Source of the DNA: Pseudomonadota bacterium
GTDB taxonomy: Bacteria; Desulfobacterota; Desulfarculia; Desulfarculales; Desulfarculaceae
NCBI GenBank assembly: GCA_018902755.1
Contig: JAHIQI010000035.1
Coordinates: forward strand, 1 to 64,000
Reading direction: 5' to 3'
DNA: 64,000 nucleotides
Positions 8,967-16,938 of this stretch are shown here, in pieces (position 1 is the stretch's first letter; each line of letters opens with the position of its first letter). The notes beneath the pieces are model-generated. The model worked only from the letters and a program-made list of their open reading frames with translations. It was not told the DNA's origin and did not search any database. Made by a program: the position numbers and the translations under genes.

Positions 8967-8995
8967 GTTGGGGCGGTCGCCGGCCGCTCCACAAC
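8967..8995 (+). other. Hairpin between the hydrolase and the TRAP binding-protein gene
   Basis: GTTGGGGCGG (8967-8976) pairs with CCGCTCCACAAC (8984-8995), with one GU pair and one bulge. No T-run follows, so it more likely protects or punctuates the mRNA than terminates it. Confidence 0.35.
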
Positions 8996-9020
8996 TTAAA
9001 AAATCTCCTGAGAGGTTACT

Positions 9021-10076
9021 ATGCCGCACCTGAAGAAAATCGCCGTGACCGGCTTGGCGCTCTTGATGCTGATAAGCATGTCCGTGGTCGCTCTGGCCGC
9101 GTCCAAGATGGACCTGTCCATGACCACCGTGTACATGAACGCCCACCCCACCGTGGTCAACGCCTGGACCCCCTGGTTCAAGGAAATGGCCAAGCTCACC
9201 AACGGCAAGATCAACATCGCCTATTACAACCCCAACACCCTGACCCCCCTCAAGGATCACTACGACTCCACCATTTCGGGGATGATCGGCATCGGGGGCA
9301 ACGACACCTCGCGCAACGCGGGCAAGTTCCCCCTCAGCACGGTGATGGAGCTGCCCGGCATGGCCCCCAGCGCCGAATGCGGCTCCCTGGTGTATTGGGA
9401 GCTGTACAAGAAGTACCCTGAGCTGCAAAAGGAGTTCAAGGAGGTCAAGGTCCTGTGGTTGTGGGCCAGCGCCACCTACCAGTTGCACACCACCAAGAAG
9501 CCCATCAAGACCAGCGCCGACCTCAAGGGCCTCAAGATCATCTGCTGGAACCGCAGCTCGGTGGAAATCATGAAGGCCCTGGGCGCCAACCCGGTCATGA
9601 TTCCCCCCACCGACTCCTACCTGGCCCTGGAGCGCGGCATGGCCGACGGCGTGCTGTGCCCCCTGGCCCCCATCGTCTCCTTCAAGATCGCCGAGGCGGC
9701 CAAGTTCACCACGGTCTGCGACATCTTTCTGAACGGTTTCTGGGCGGCCATGAGCCACGACCTCTGGAACAGCCTGCCCCCCGCCGACCAGAAGGCGTTC
9801 ACCGAGACCACCGGGGCGGTCATGGCCAAGAAAAGCGGCGTCACCCTGGACGAGGGTGCGGTCCGCGACTCGCAGAAGCTGATGAAGACCGGCCACAAGT
9901 TCATCGTGCTCTCCAAGCAGGAGCGCGACGGCTGGCTGGAGGCCACCAAGCCCCTGCGCGAAAAGTGGGTGAAGGACATGGAAGGCAAGGGCTACAAGAA
10001 CGCCCGCGCCATCATGGAAGACGCCTTCCGCCTGAGCGCCCAGTACGCCAAGACCACCGGCCGAGGCTTCAAGTAG
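9021..10076 (+). CDS. TRAP transporter substrate-binding protein, DctP family
   Basis: A 351-residue periplasmic solute receptor. It begins with a signal peptide (KIAVTGLALLMLISM, cleaved near ALAA). It then has the DctP pattern: a KLTNGKINIAYYNPNTL region, the conserved LKGLKIICWNRSSVEIMKALG segment where DctP proteins contact the carboxylate, and ALERGMADGVLCP. The length is typical. GAGAGG precedes the ATG. The fused permease gene follows after a strong hairpin. The ligand is unknown; most DctP ligands are organic acids. Confidence 0.9.
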   Translation: MPHLKKIAVTGLALLMLISMSVVALAASKMDLSMTTVYMNAHPTVVNAWTPWFKEMAKLTNGKINIAYYNPNTLTPLKDHYDSTISGMIGIGGNDTSRNAGKFPLSTVMELPGMAPSAECGSLVYWELYKKYPELQKEFKEVKVLWLWASATYQLHTTKKPIKTSADLKGLKIICWNRSSVEIMKALGANPVMIPPTDSYLALERGMADGVLCPLAPIVSFKIAEAAKFTTVCDIFLNGFWAAMSHDLWNSLPPADQKAFTETTGAVMAKKSGVTLDEGAVRDSQKLMKTGHKFIVLSKQERDGWLEATKPLREKWVKDMEGKGYKNARAIMEDAFRLSAQYAKTTGRGFK

Positions 10077-10087
10077 AGACAAAACTC

Positions 10088-10114
10088 GGGGCCGGCTTCG
10101 GCCGGCCCCGTTTT
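10088..10114 (+). terminator. Strong UUCG hairpin between TRAP receptor and permease
   Basis: GGGGCCGGC (10088-10096) and GCCGGCCCC (10101-10109) form a perfect nine-pair stem capped by TTCG and followed by GTTTT. It could act as a partial terminator that gives more receptor than permease mRNA, or as a 3' stabiliser. Confidence 0.7.
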
Positions 10115-10142
10115 CATCAAACCGGTTGATTGGACTCAAAAC

Positions 10143-12107
10143 ATGGCCGAACTATCCACAATGATGTCCCAGGCCTCCTGCGATTTGCACGATGCGCCCC
10201 AAGACGGGGCCAAGAAGAACCCCCTGGAATTATGCGCCGATGGTTTGGACCTGATCCTGGAGCCCTTGGGCAAGTGGATGTTCGCCATAGCCACCCTGGC
10301 GGTGGGAGCCATGTCCCTGCCCATCGTCATCGACGTGCTGGCCCGCATTTTAATGGGCAAGTCGCTCTCCGGCGTGGTGGAGCTGGAAGAGTACCTCATG
10401 GTGGTGATCGTGTTCCTGGCCCTGGGCTACACCCAGAAGAGCGGGGGGCACATTTTCATCGACCTGGTCACCTGCAAGCTGCCCCGCAAGGCCGCCCGCT
10501 GCCTCCAGACCTTTTCCCTGGCTTCCTGTTCGGTGTTCTTCGGGGTCATGTGCTGGCGCACCGTTTTGACGGCCATGCACAAGACCACCGAATACAGCAC
10601 CATGCTGGGCATACCGGTGTGGACCGCCTTGGCCCTGGCGGCAATCGGGGTGGCGGTGATGTGCCTGGTGCTGTTGCAGCAACTGCTGCGCAGCCTGTCC
10701 GAGAACCTGCAGGACCGCGCCTGGCTGGGCATCATCCTGGCCCTGGCCGCGGCCGCCGCCCTTTTGACCATGCCCACCTGGCTCAAGGCCATCCCCTGGG
10801 AGATATCGCGTTTCGAGTACGGTCTCTACGGCATGGCCTTTTTGATGGTGCTGCTGCTCTCGGGGATGCCCATCGGCTTCGCCATGTCCATCGTGGGCTA
10901 CATCGGCTTGGGGGTGCTGGGCTTCAACCTGACCCCCGCCCTCAACTCCCTGGGCATCTCCCCCTACCACACCACCGCCAGCTTCATCCTGGCGGTGGCC
11001 CCGCTGTTCATCTTCATGGGGCTCCTGGCATCCGAGGCGGGCATCAGCAAGGAGCTTTTCGACACCGCCTACAAGTGGCTGGGCAGGCTTCCCGGAGGGC
11101 TGGCCATGGCGGCGGTGGCCGGTTGCTCGGGCTTCGCCGCGGTTTGCGGCGACAGCATGGCCACCGCGGTCACCATGGGCTCGGTGGCCCTGCCGGAGAT
11201 GCAGGCCAAAAAGTACAAGTCCGGCCTGGCTTGCGGGGCCCTGGCCGCCGGGGGAACCCTGGGCATCCTCATTCCCCCCAGCGTGGGGTTCATCTTCTAC
11301 GCCCTGGTCACCGAGGAATCGGTGGGCAAGTTGTTCATCGCGGGCATCGTGCCGGGGGTGCTGTTGGCCCTCATGTTCATCGCGGCCATTTGGATAATCG
11401 CCACCCGCCATCCGGAAACCGCGCCCCGGGGCGAGGCGGTGAGCTTCGGCGAAAAGCTGGCCTCGCTCAAGGGTGTCATCGGCATGCTGATCCTGTTCGT
11501 GATGATCCTGGGCGGCATCCTGGGCGGCTTCTTCAGCCCCACCGAGGGCGGGGCCATCGGAGTGGTGGGAGCCTTCCTCATCACCGTGGTCCGGCGCAAG
11601 CTGACCTGGAAGGGCCTGTTGCGGGCCTGCGAGCAAACGGTTTTCATCACCTGCAAGCTGTTGATGATCCTCATCGGGGTTAGCATTCTGGGCTACTTCA
11701 TGGCCTCCAGCCGCCTGCCCTTCGAGTTGGCCAACGTGATCACCGGCAGCGGCCTGAACCGCTATCTAATCCTGGGCGGGGTGCTGTTGCTCTACATCAT
11801 CCTGGGCTGCCTGATGAACGTCATCCCCATGATCCTGCTGACCCTGCCGGCCATCTTCCCCACCATTCTCGCCCTGGGCTTCGACCCCATCTGGTTCGGC
11901 GTGGTCACCGTGGTGATCATGGAGGTGGGCCAGATCACCCCGCCGGTGGGGGTGAACGTCTTCGCCCTGTCCAGCGTGGCCGAGGGGGTGAGCATGGGAA
12001 CCATCTTCAGCGGCATCCTGCCCTTCTTCCTGTGCATGGTGCTGCTGATCGGCCTGCTCATCATCTTTCCGCCCCTGGCCACAGGCCTGGTGAGTGTCTT
12101 TTTCTAG
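10143..12107 (+). CDS. TRAP transporter fused permease, DctQM
   Basis: A 654-residue membrane protein combining the small DctQ subunit (about residues 35-200, four helices, with a GYTQKSGGHIFIDLV segment) and the large DctM subunit (from about 225, including LLSGMPIGFAMSIVGYIGLG and GGTLGILIPPSVGFIFYALVT). DctM usually carries about 12 helices and forms the elevator-type sodium-driven pathway. Its partner is the DctP receptor immediately upstream. The ATG lacks a strong ribosome site, consistent with lower expression than the receptor. The specificity is unknown. Confidence 0.9.
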   Translation: MAELSTMMSQASCDLHDAPQDGAKKNPLELCADGLDLILEPLGKWMFAIATLAVGAMSLPIVIDVLARILMGKSLSGVVELEEYLMVVIVFLALGYTQKSGGHIFIDLVTCKLPRKAARCLQTFSLASCSVFFGVMCWRTVLTAMHKTTEYSTMLGIPVWTALALAAIGVAVMCLVLLQQLLRSLSENLQDRAWLGIILALAAAAALLTMPTWLKAIPWEISRFEYGLYGMAFLMVLLLSGMPIGFAMSIVGYIGLGVLGFNLTPALNSLGISPYHTTASFILAVAPLFIFMGLLASEAGISKELFDTAYKWLGRLPGGLAMAAVAGCSGFAAVCGDSMATAVTMGSVALPEMQAKKYKSGLACGALAAGGTLGILIPPSVGFIFYALVTEESVGKLFIAGIVPGVLLALMFIAAIWIIATRHPETAPRGEAVSFGEKLASLKGVIGMLILFVMILGGILGGFFSPTEGGAIGVVGAFLITVVRRKLTWKGLLRACEQTVFITCKLLMILIGVSILGYFMASSRLPFELANVITGSGLNRYLILGGVLLLYIILGCLMNVIPMILLTLPAIFPTILALGFDPIWFGVVTVVIMEVGQITPPVGVNVFALSSVAEGVSMGTIFSGILPFFLCMVLLIGLLIIFPPLATGLVSVFF

Positions 12108-12114
12108 CACCGCA

Positions 12115-12146
12115 GCAAGGATGAGGCCCCCCGGCCTCATCCTTGC
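12115..12146 (+). terminator. Perfect hairpin after the TRAP permease
   Basis: GCAAGGATGAGGCC (12115-12128) and GGCCTCATCCTTGC (12133-12146) pair perfectly over 14 bp with a CCCC loop. There is no T-run, so it may be a processing or weak termination signal between the permease and the activator gene. Confidence 0.6.
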
Positions 12147-12216
12147 GCCCAGCGGCCGCCGGGGCTCGGGGGGGCCTTTGGCCCAATGTAAAAAACATAT
12201 GCTTGTGGTAAGGTAA

Positions 12217-14076
12217 GTGTCATCTTTTAGTGACCTTTTAGGTGGCAAGATGGTGCGGGCCGATTCAGGGCATACACCGCCGAAGCCCAACCCCGGGACG
12301 CCCAGCCAAGCCGGCGAGACGGTTTTGGCCGGGCAGTTGGTTGTGGATGCGGACGGCGTGGTTTCATCCTGGGACCAGGGCATGGAGCGCCTTACCGGCC
12401 TGGCGGCCGACGAGGCGGTGGGCCGCATTTTGCCCCTGCCCCTGCTGGGCCGCACCCATCCCCCCTTGGCCGATTTCCTGCGCAGAAAAGACGAGGCCGG
12501 GGCGCGCAAGGCCTTTGGGCTGCGCTCCTTTTTGCGCTTTTTGGCCGACGACCAATGGGTGGCGCGGGGGCAGATGGCCACCGCCGACGGAAAGACCCTG
12601 TCCGTTACCGAACTGGCCTGGCGCCAGGGGGAAGGTGGGGCGGTGCTGGAGACGGTGTTCGCGGTCCCCAGCGACCTGGCGGTGGAGGAGGCCTCGGGCA
12701 GCGCCCTCAACAGCCTTAAGATCCTGGCCGAGCACGTCCCCGCCGGGGTGGCCCTGATCCAGGACGGGCTGCTCAGGATGGTCAACCAGACCTTTTGCAC
12801 CATGTTCGGCTACACCCATCCCTCTGAGCTGGCGGACAAGCCCGCCAGCCTGCTGCTGGTGGAGGGGGACCGCATGCGCCATAGGCAGATGCTGGAAACC
12901 CTGGACAAGAACCAAAAGGACTCCCTCAGCTTCCGCTGGACCGGCATCGACAAGAACGGGCGCAAGTTTTGGTTCGAGGGCAGGCCCGCCCCCATTGATT
13001 GGGAAGGACGCCCGGCCACCCTGTCGGTGGTGATGGACATCACCGAGTTCAAGCAGCGCGAAGAGCTGATAGAGAAGAAATCCCAGGAGCTCAGGCTGGA
13101 AAACCTGCGGCTCAAGACCTCCATCGACTACCGGGTGCGCCTGGGCAACATCATCGGCCGGAGCCGCAAGATGCAGGAGGTGTTCGAGTCCATCCTGCGG
13201 GCCGCCGCCTCGGATTTCGGGATCGTGATCTACGGCGAAACCGGCACGGGCAAGGAACTGGTGGCCAAGGCGGTGCATGAGCTGAGCCCGCGCAACGAAG
13301 CCCCCTTCGTGGCGGTGAACTGCGGGGCCATACCGGAGGAGCTTTTCGAGGCCGAGTTTTTCGGGCATCGCAAGGGCTCCTTCACCGGGGCCCATGCCGA
13401 CAAGTCGGGGTACCTGGACCAGGCCAAGGGCGGCACCCTGTTCCTGGACGAAGTCTCCGAGATCAGCTACAGCAGCCAGGTGAAGCTTCTCCGGGCCCTG
13501 GAGTCTGGTGAATACACCGCCATCGGCAGCCCCAAGTCCCAGCAGTCGGACTTCAGGGTGGTCTCGGCCACCAACCGGGACCTGGAAGGCATGGCCAGAA
13601 GCGGCAGCTTCCGCCAAGACCTCTTTTACCGGATTCACGTCATACCCATCTTCTTGCCCCCCTTGCGGGAGCGCAAGGAAGACATCCCCTTTCTGGTGGA
13701 GTTCTTCCTGCAGGACAAGCTGGGCAGCGAAAAGAAAATGGCCAGCTACGAGATGGCCAAGCTGCTCAGCTACGAATGGCCGGGCAACGTGCGCGAGCTG
13801 CGCAACACCCTGGAGCGCTACATAGCCTTCGGCAACCTGGATTTCATGCCCACGGGCGGCGACCACTCCCTGGTTCCTGCTGATTGCCTCCAGGCCACGG
13901 AGGAAAGCGACCTGCGCACGGTTTTGTTGCGGGCCGAGAAGCAGCTCATAATCCGCTCCCTGGCCAAGTACAACTGGAACCGCTCCCACACCGCGGCCGC
14001 CCTGGGCCTGCCCCGCAAGACGCTTTTCCGCAAAATGAAAAAATTGGGCATCGCCGAGGGCTCGTCAAAGGATTAA
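12217..14076 (+). CDS. Sigma-54-dependent transcriptional activator with two PAS domains
   Basis: A 619-residue bacterial enhancer-binding protein. Two PAS sensor regions cover about residues 40-150 (LVVDADGVVSSWDQGMERLTG) and 165-285 (LRMVNQTFCTMFGYTHP), followed by a short coiled linker. The AAA+ domain has Walker A GETGTGKE (about residue 340) and the sigma-54 contact loop as GSFTGA rather than the usual GAFTGA (about 386). Walker B is TLFLDEVSE. A Fis-type helix-turn-helix ends the protein (NRSHTAAALGLPRKTLFRKM). GTG 12217 is given, but ATG 12250 with AGGTGG upstream is equally possible. Sigma-54 promoters lie before the AlkP-TRAP operon and 180 bp downstream, before the OsmC-Dsr operon; either could be its target. 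Confidence 0.9.
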   Translation: MSSFSDLLGGKMVRADSGHTPPKPNPGTPSQAGETVLAGQLVVDADGVVSSWDQGMERLTGLAADEAVGRILPLPLLGRTHPPLADFLRRKDEAGARKAFGLRSFLRFLADDQWVARGQMATADGKTLSVTELAWRQGEGGAVLETVFAVPSDLAVEEASGSALNSLKILAEHVPAGVALIQDGLLRMVNQTFCTMFGYTHPSELADKPASLLLVEGDRMRHRQMLETLDKNQKDSLSFRWTGIDKNGRKFWFEGRPAPIDWEGRPATLSVVMDITEFKQREELIEKKSQELRLENLRLKTSIDYRVRLGNIIGRSRKMQEVFESILRAAASDFGIVIYGETGTGKELVAKAVHELSPRNEAPFVAVNCGAIPEELFEAEFFGHRKGSFTGAHADKSGYLDQAKGGTLFLDEVSEISYSSQVKLLRALESGEYTAIGSPKSQQSDFRVVSATNRDLEGMARSGSFRQDLFYRIHVIPIFLPPLRERKEDIPFLVEFFLQDKLGSEKKMASYEMAKLLSYEWPGNVRELRNTLERYIAFGNLDFMPTGGDHSLVPADCLQATEESDLRTVLLRAEKQLIIRSLAKYNWNRSHTAAALGLPRKTLFRKMKKLGIAEGSSKD

Positions 14077-14258
14077 AAAGGTCTCAAAGGCCAACGCCAC
14101 CGCGCGTAAATGTCTCGCCGTGCGGATTAGTCCCGCAAAAAATCCTTATAAATCAATGCGATAGTCAGGGGTGGGCCTTGGTGCGCGGTTATGACTCGTC
14201 AGGCCATGAGCGACCCTAAAAAAGCTTAGTAATTCTGGCGGGTTGCTGTCCCCATCCG

Positions 14259-14275
14259 TTGGCACGCCTGGTGCA
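14259..14275 (+). promoter_or_regulatory. Near-consensus sigma-54 promoter for the OsmC-DsrHEF-like operon
   Basis: TTGGCACGCCTGGTGCA matches the consensus TTGGCACG-N4-TTGC in all eight positions of the -24 part and differs by one base in the -12 part. GG is at 14261-14262 and GC at 14273-14274, ten bases apart. The predicted start near 14286 gives a leader of about 160 nt. The rest of 14077-14449 contains no recognised gene. Confidence 0.8.
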
Positions 14276-14449
14276 TTCAGGAGGGACAGGCATCGGCCGT
14301 TTAGGTGCGGCGCGCCCACGAAAGGACACCCGGAAACTCCACCCGGCAGACTTCCAGGGGCGCGACAAAACGGCCGACTCCGCGGTTCTCCCGCTGCGGT
14401 GAAACAAGGCATCTGTCTATAACTATTAGCTACGAAGAGAGACGCACTC

Positions 14450-14881
14450 ATGGGCGTTACGGTTAAATTGACCCGAAGCGAGGACGGTAGGTTCACCATA
14501 GATATGGGTTCCGCGGCCCTGCCCACCATCACCTGGAACCCCCTGGACCTGGACCCGGAAGTACGCAAGGAAGAACACATCGGGGCCCGCTTTTTGTTGG
14601 CCGCGGCCTTGTCCTGTTACGTGGGGACCCTGGCCAGCGACATGCAGAAGGGCGGGGCCAAGCACCTCGGGGAAATAAGCGCCTCGGGCGAGATCGAGAA
14701 GGAGCGCGGCAGCAACCTGCGCACCCGCTTCACTCACATGGAAATCCAGGTGGAAACGCCGGTGTCGCCGGAGGACCAGGAGGTCTTCCAGTCGGTGCGC
14801 GGCAGCCTGCTCAACGGGTCCCTGGCCACCTACTCCCTGGAGGAGGAAATGGACGTGGACTACAACATCCAGGCCCTATAG
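14450..14881 (+). CDS. OsmC family protein
   Basis: A 143-residue OsmC/Ohr-fold protein. The fold is suggested by the early beta strands (VKLTRSEDGRFTIDMG), the central helix HIGARFLLAAALSCYVGTLASDM, in which the single cysteine sits where OsmC proteins carry a reactive Cys, and the closing SVRGSLLNGSLATYSLEEEM. Classical OsmC/Ohr proteins reduce hydroperoxides with two cysteines. Here only one is present, so peroxidase activity is doubtful, and a role in handling sulfur bound to the cysteine is possible given the Dsr-like genes that follow 15 bp later. Confidence 0.75.
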   Translation: MGVTVKLTRSEDGRFTIDMGSAALPTITWNPLDLDPEVRKEEHIGARFLLAAALSCYVGTLASDMQKGGAKHLGEISASGEIEKERGSNLRTRFTHMEIQVETPVSPEDQEVFQSVRGSLLNGSLATYSLEEEMDVDYNIQAL

Positions 14882-14896
14882 CCGGGGAGGCTCACC

Positions 14897-15175
14897 ATGC
14901 TTTTCTTGCTTACCACCGCCGACGCCTCGGTGCTGGACACCGTGGACCGGCTGGCCGCCGACGAGGACAAGGAACTTCTGCTGATCAGCGACGCGGTCTA
15001 TTTGTCCAGAGAGGCTATGGCCGAGGCGCTGTCCAGCCATTCCATAGATGAGGTCTATGCCGAAGAGGCCGCCCTGGCCAAGCGGGGCATCAAGCCCGCT
15101 GCCGCCTGGGAGGCGGTGAGCATGGAGCGCATCGTGGAGATCGTCCTGGACGGCAAAAAGCTGGTTCAACTTTAG
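14897..15175 (+). CDS. DsrH/TusB-like sulfur relay protein
   Basis: A 92-residue protein of the size and pattern of DsrH/TusB: MLFLLTTADAS at the start, ELLLISDAVYL in the middle and a C-terminal IVEIVLDGKKLVQL. GGGGAGG precedes the ATG. In characterised systems DsrE, DsrF and DsrH form a heterohexamer that passes persulfide sulfur. This copy has no cysteine, whereas many DsrH proteins have one, so it may be structural. The next gene begins nine bases after the stop. Confidence 0.65.
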   Translation: MLFLLTTADASVLDTVDRLAADEDKELLLISDAVYLSREAMAEALSSHSIDEVYAEEAALAKRGIKPAAAWEAVSMERIVEIVLDGKKLVQL

Positions 15176-15183
15176 GAGCGGAC

Positions 15184-15579
15184 ATGGCCACCATCACCAT
15201 CACCCTGATTTCCGGAGCCGCCGAAAACGAGCTGGCCGAGTTCGCTCTTAACTTCGGGGCCACGGCCCTAGAGGGCGGGCACAAGTTCAACCTTTTCCTT
15301 TTCGGCAACGCCTGCAACCTGGCCAACCAGGAAGTGCCCTGGACCGGCGAGCGGGGCATGAACCAGGAACTGACCGACTTCATGGACACCCAGCGGCTGG
15401 CCGACAAGGTAAAGGACCTGGCCGCCCAAGGGGCGGTGATCCACACCTGCCACACCACCGAATATGGGCGCGGCACCGAAGGGTGCCAGTACATAGAAGG
15501 AGTGTCGCGCGGCAACGTGGGTTCCTCCTTGACCAAATTCTTACTAACCTCCGACGCCGCCTTCACCCTGGGCGGGTAG
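15184..15579 (+). CDS. DsrE/TusD-like sulfurtransferase subunit
   Basis: A 131-residue protein of the DsrE-like fold. Residues NFGATALEGGHKFNLFLFGNACNLAN cover the typical Rossmann-like start, and IHTCHTTEYGRG holds a cysteine where DsrE/TusD has its active persulfide cysteine; a second one follows in TEGCQYIEGVSRG. It is probably the sulfur-carrying subunit, acting in the cytoplasm, with the DsrH-like and DsrF-like neighbours as partners. GAGGAG precedes the ATG. Confidence 0.72.
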   Translation: MATITITLISGAAENELAEFALNFGATALEGGHKFNLFLFGNACNLANQEVPWTGERGMNQELTDFMDTQRLADKVKDLAAQGAVIHTCHTTEYGRGTEGCQYIEGVSRGNVGSSLTKFLLTSDAAFTLGG

Positions 15580-15594
15580 GGACAGGAGACGCCG

Positions 15595-15933
15595 ATGGTC
15601 AACAACGTATGCGTAATAATCCGGCATTCCGTGGCCGACGAGCGCTTCACCCTAGGGCTGCGCAACGCCCTGGCCACCCAGATGGGGGGCTACGAGACCG
15701 GACTGGTTTTCCTGGGCAACGCCCTGCTCAGCCTGACCGGGGCCATCCCCGCCTATCTGGCCAAGACCCTGAACTCCTACCTGGAAAACGAGGGCAAGCT
15801 CTACTACCTGGCCCAGGACCTAAGGGACCTCAAATTGGAGGCCGGGGACCTGGCCTTTGCCGAGGCCAAAGGGGTGGACAGCGAAGATCTGGCCGAAGTG
15901 CTGGAAGACTCGGACGCCATAAGCACCTTTTAA
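15595..15933 (+). CDS. DsrF/TusC-like sulfur relay subunit
   Basis: A 112-residue DsrE-superfamily protein beginning VNNVCVIIRHSVADERFTLG and carrying GLRNALATQMGGYETGLVFL, as in DsrF/TusC subunits. It is the last gene of the operon, with AGGAGA before the ATG, and is followed by an 18-bp terminator hairpin. Presence of all three subunit types beside an OsmC-like protein, without DsrAB or DsrC nearby, suggests sulfur trafficking that is not directly tied to sulfite reductase. The assignment to F rather than E is by gene order and is tentative. Confidence 0.65.
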   Translation: MVNNVCVIIRHSVADERFTLGLRNALATQMGGYETGLVFLGNALLSLTGAIPAYLAKTLNSYLENEGKLYYLAQDLRDLKLEAGDLAFAEAKGVDSEDLAEVLEDSDAISTF

Positions 15934-15995
15934 ATCCCCGGTGCCCGCTCCCCGAAAAGGCCGCAAGGTCCCAGTGGGGCTGTACGCCGGCGTGC

Positions 15996-16037
15996 AAATA
16001 AAATGGGTTGGCCATCAACGGCCAACCCATTTTATTT
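15996..16037 (+). terminator. Long perfect inverted repeat after the sulfur relay operon
   Basis: AAATAAAATGGGTTGGCC (15996-16013) and its exact complement (16020-16037) surround the loop ATCAAC. The GC-rich inner stem followed by ATTTTATTT on the 3' side makes a good terminator, and the reverse strand offers the same. Confidence 0.85.
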
Positions 16038-16202
16038 GGCGGGCTGAAAACCATGCAATTTGCCGCTTCGTGATGAGCTCCGAGGCCTGCTTGGGAGCTT
16101 CTCAATATTCTCTCCAGATATAGAGCGCGGTCAGGTTTGAAGGCAATAGTTATTAATAGCAGATAGTTGCGCGGCTCGTTCTTTTTGCCTCCACTTTGTC
16201 AC

Positions 16203-16230
16203 TTGACATACATTCATGTATGTATATCTT
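16203..16230 (+). promoter_or_regulatory. Promoter of the TetR/efflux operon overlapped by a TetR-type operator
   Basis: TTGACA at 16203-16208 is followed after 16 bp by TATCTT (16225-16230). A perfect dyad, ACATACAT-TC-ATGTATGT (16206-16223), overlaps the -35 box and fills most of the spacer. The half-site closely resembles the known AcrR operator TACATACAT. This layout predicts that the regulator represses itself and the efflux genes and is released by a drug ligand. Confidence 0.8.
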
Positions 16231-16268
16231 TACCTCAGGATTGGGACCCGGAACGAAAGGAGCCGTCG

Positions 16269-16880
16269 GTGGCTCGAAGAACAAACGAACAAGCCCAGCA
16301 AACCAGGGAAAACATCCTGAAGGGCGCCTTGGACGTTTTCAGCGACAAGGGCTTTTCCCGCTCCACCTTGAGCGACATAGCCAAGCGCATCGGTATGACC
16401 CGGGGCGCGGTCTACTGGCACTTCAAGGACAAGCGCGAACTACTGGTGGAGCTGATGGAAAATATGCATGCCTGGGAAGCCGAACTGCTGGCCGAAAAGG
16501 TGCTCTCCTTGGACTCCCTGGAGGACCTGCAAGAGCGCTTCCAGGTCCGGGCCGAGTTGCTGGACACTGACATGCGCTTCAGGAAGTTCGTACGTTTCAT
16601 GTCCATGCAGGTCGAGTGGGCCACTGAAAAGCAGATCTTCAACCTTCTGCGCGATGGGCACATGCGCAACGCGCCGTTCAAGGACTTCGACCTGGTGCTG
16701 CACAAGGAGCGACAACGTGGCAGGATTCGCCCGGACGTGGACGTGGACGAGGTCTGCGACATCATGGTGGGCATGTTCACCGGCATGGTGCGTCTTTATT
16801 TGAGTGGAATGGCCAACGCCCCCCTCAAGGTCAGCGTACGGACAGGGATGCAGGCTATTTTCGACAGCATCCGCGCCTGA
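16269..16880 (+). CDS. TetR/AcrR family repressor of the efflux operon
   Basis: A 203-residue regulator. The N-terminus reads ARRTNEQAQQTRENILKGAL, almost a family signature for AcrR/TtgR-like proteins, followed by the helix-turn-helix LSDIAKRIGMTRGAVYWHFKDK. The rest is a helical ligand-binding domain. GTG 16269 has AAAGGAG six bases upstream. The efflux genes follow 58 bp downstream on the same strand, and an AcrR-like dyad overlaps its promoter, so self-repression and repression of the pump are expected. Confidence 0.92.
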   Translation: MARRTNEQAQQTRENILKGALDVFSDKGFSRSTLSDIAKRIGMTRGAVYWHFKDKRELLVELMENMHAWEAELLAEKVLSLDSLEDLQERFQVRAELLDTDMRFRKFVRFMSMQVEWATEKQIFNLLRDGHMRNAPFKDFDLVLHKERQRGRIRPDVDVDEVCDIMVGMFTGMVRLYLSGMANAPLKVSVRTGMQAIFDSIRA

Positions 16881-16938
16881 ACCATTTTTGTGAAGGGGCG
16901 GTTTGTATCCCCCCGGAAAAATCAAGGAGACTTTTACG

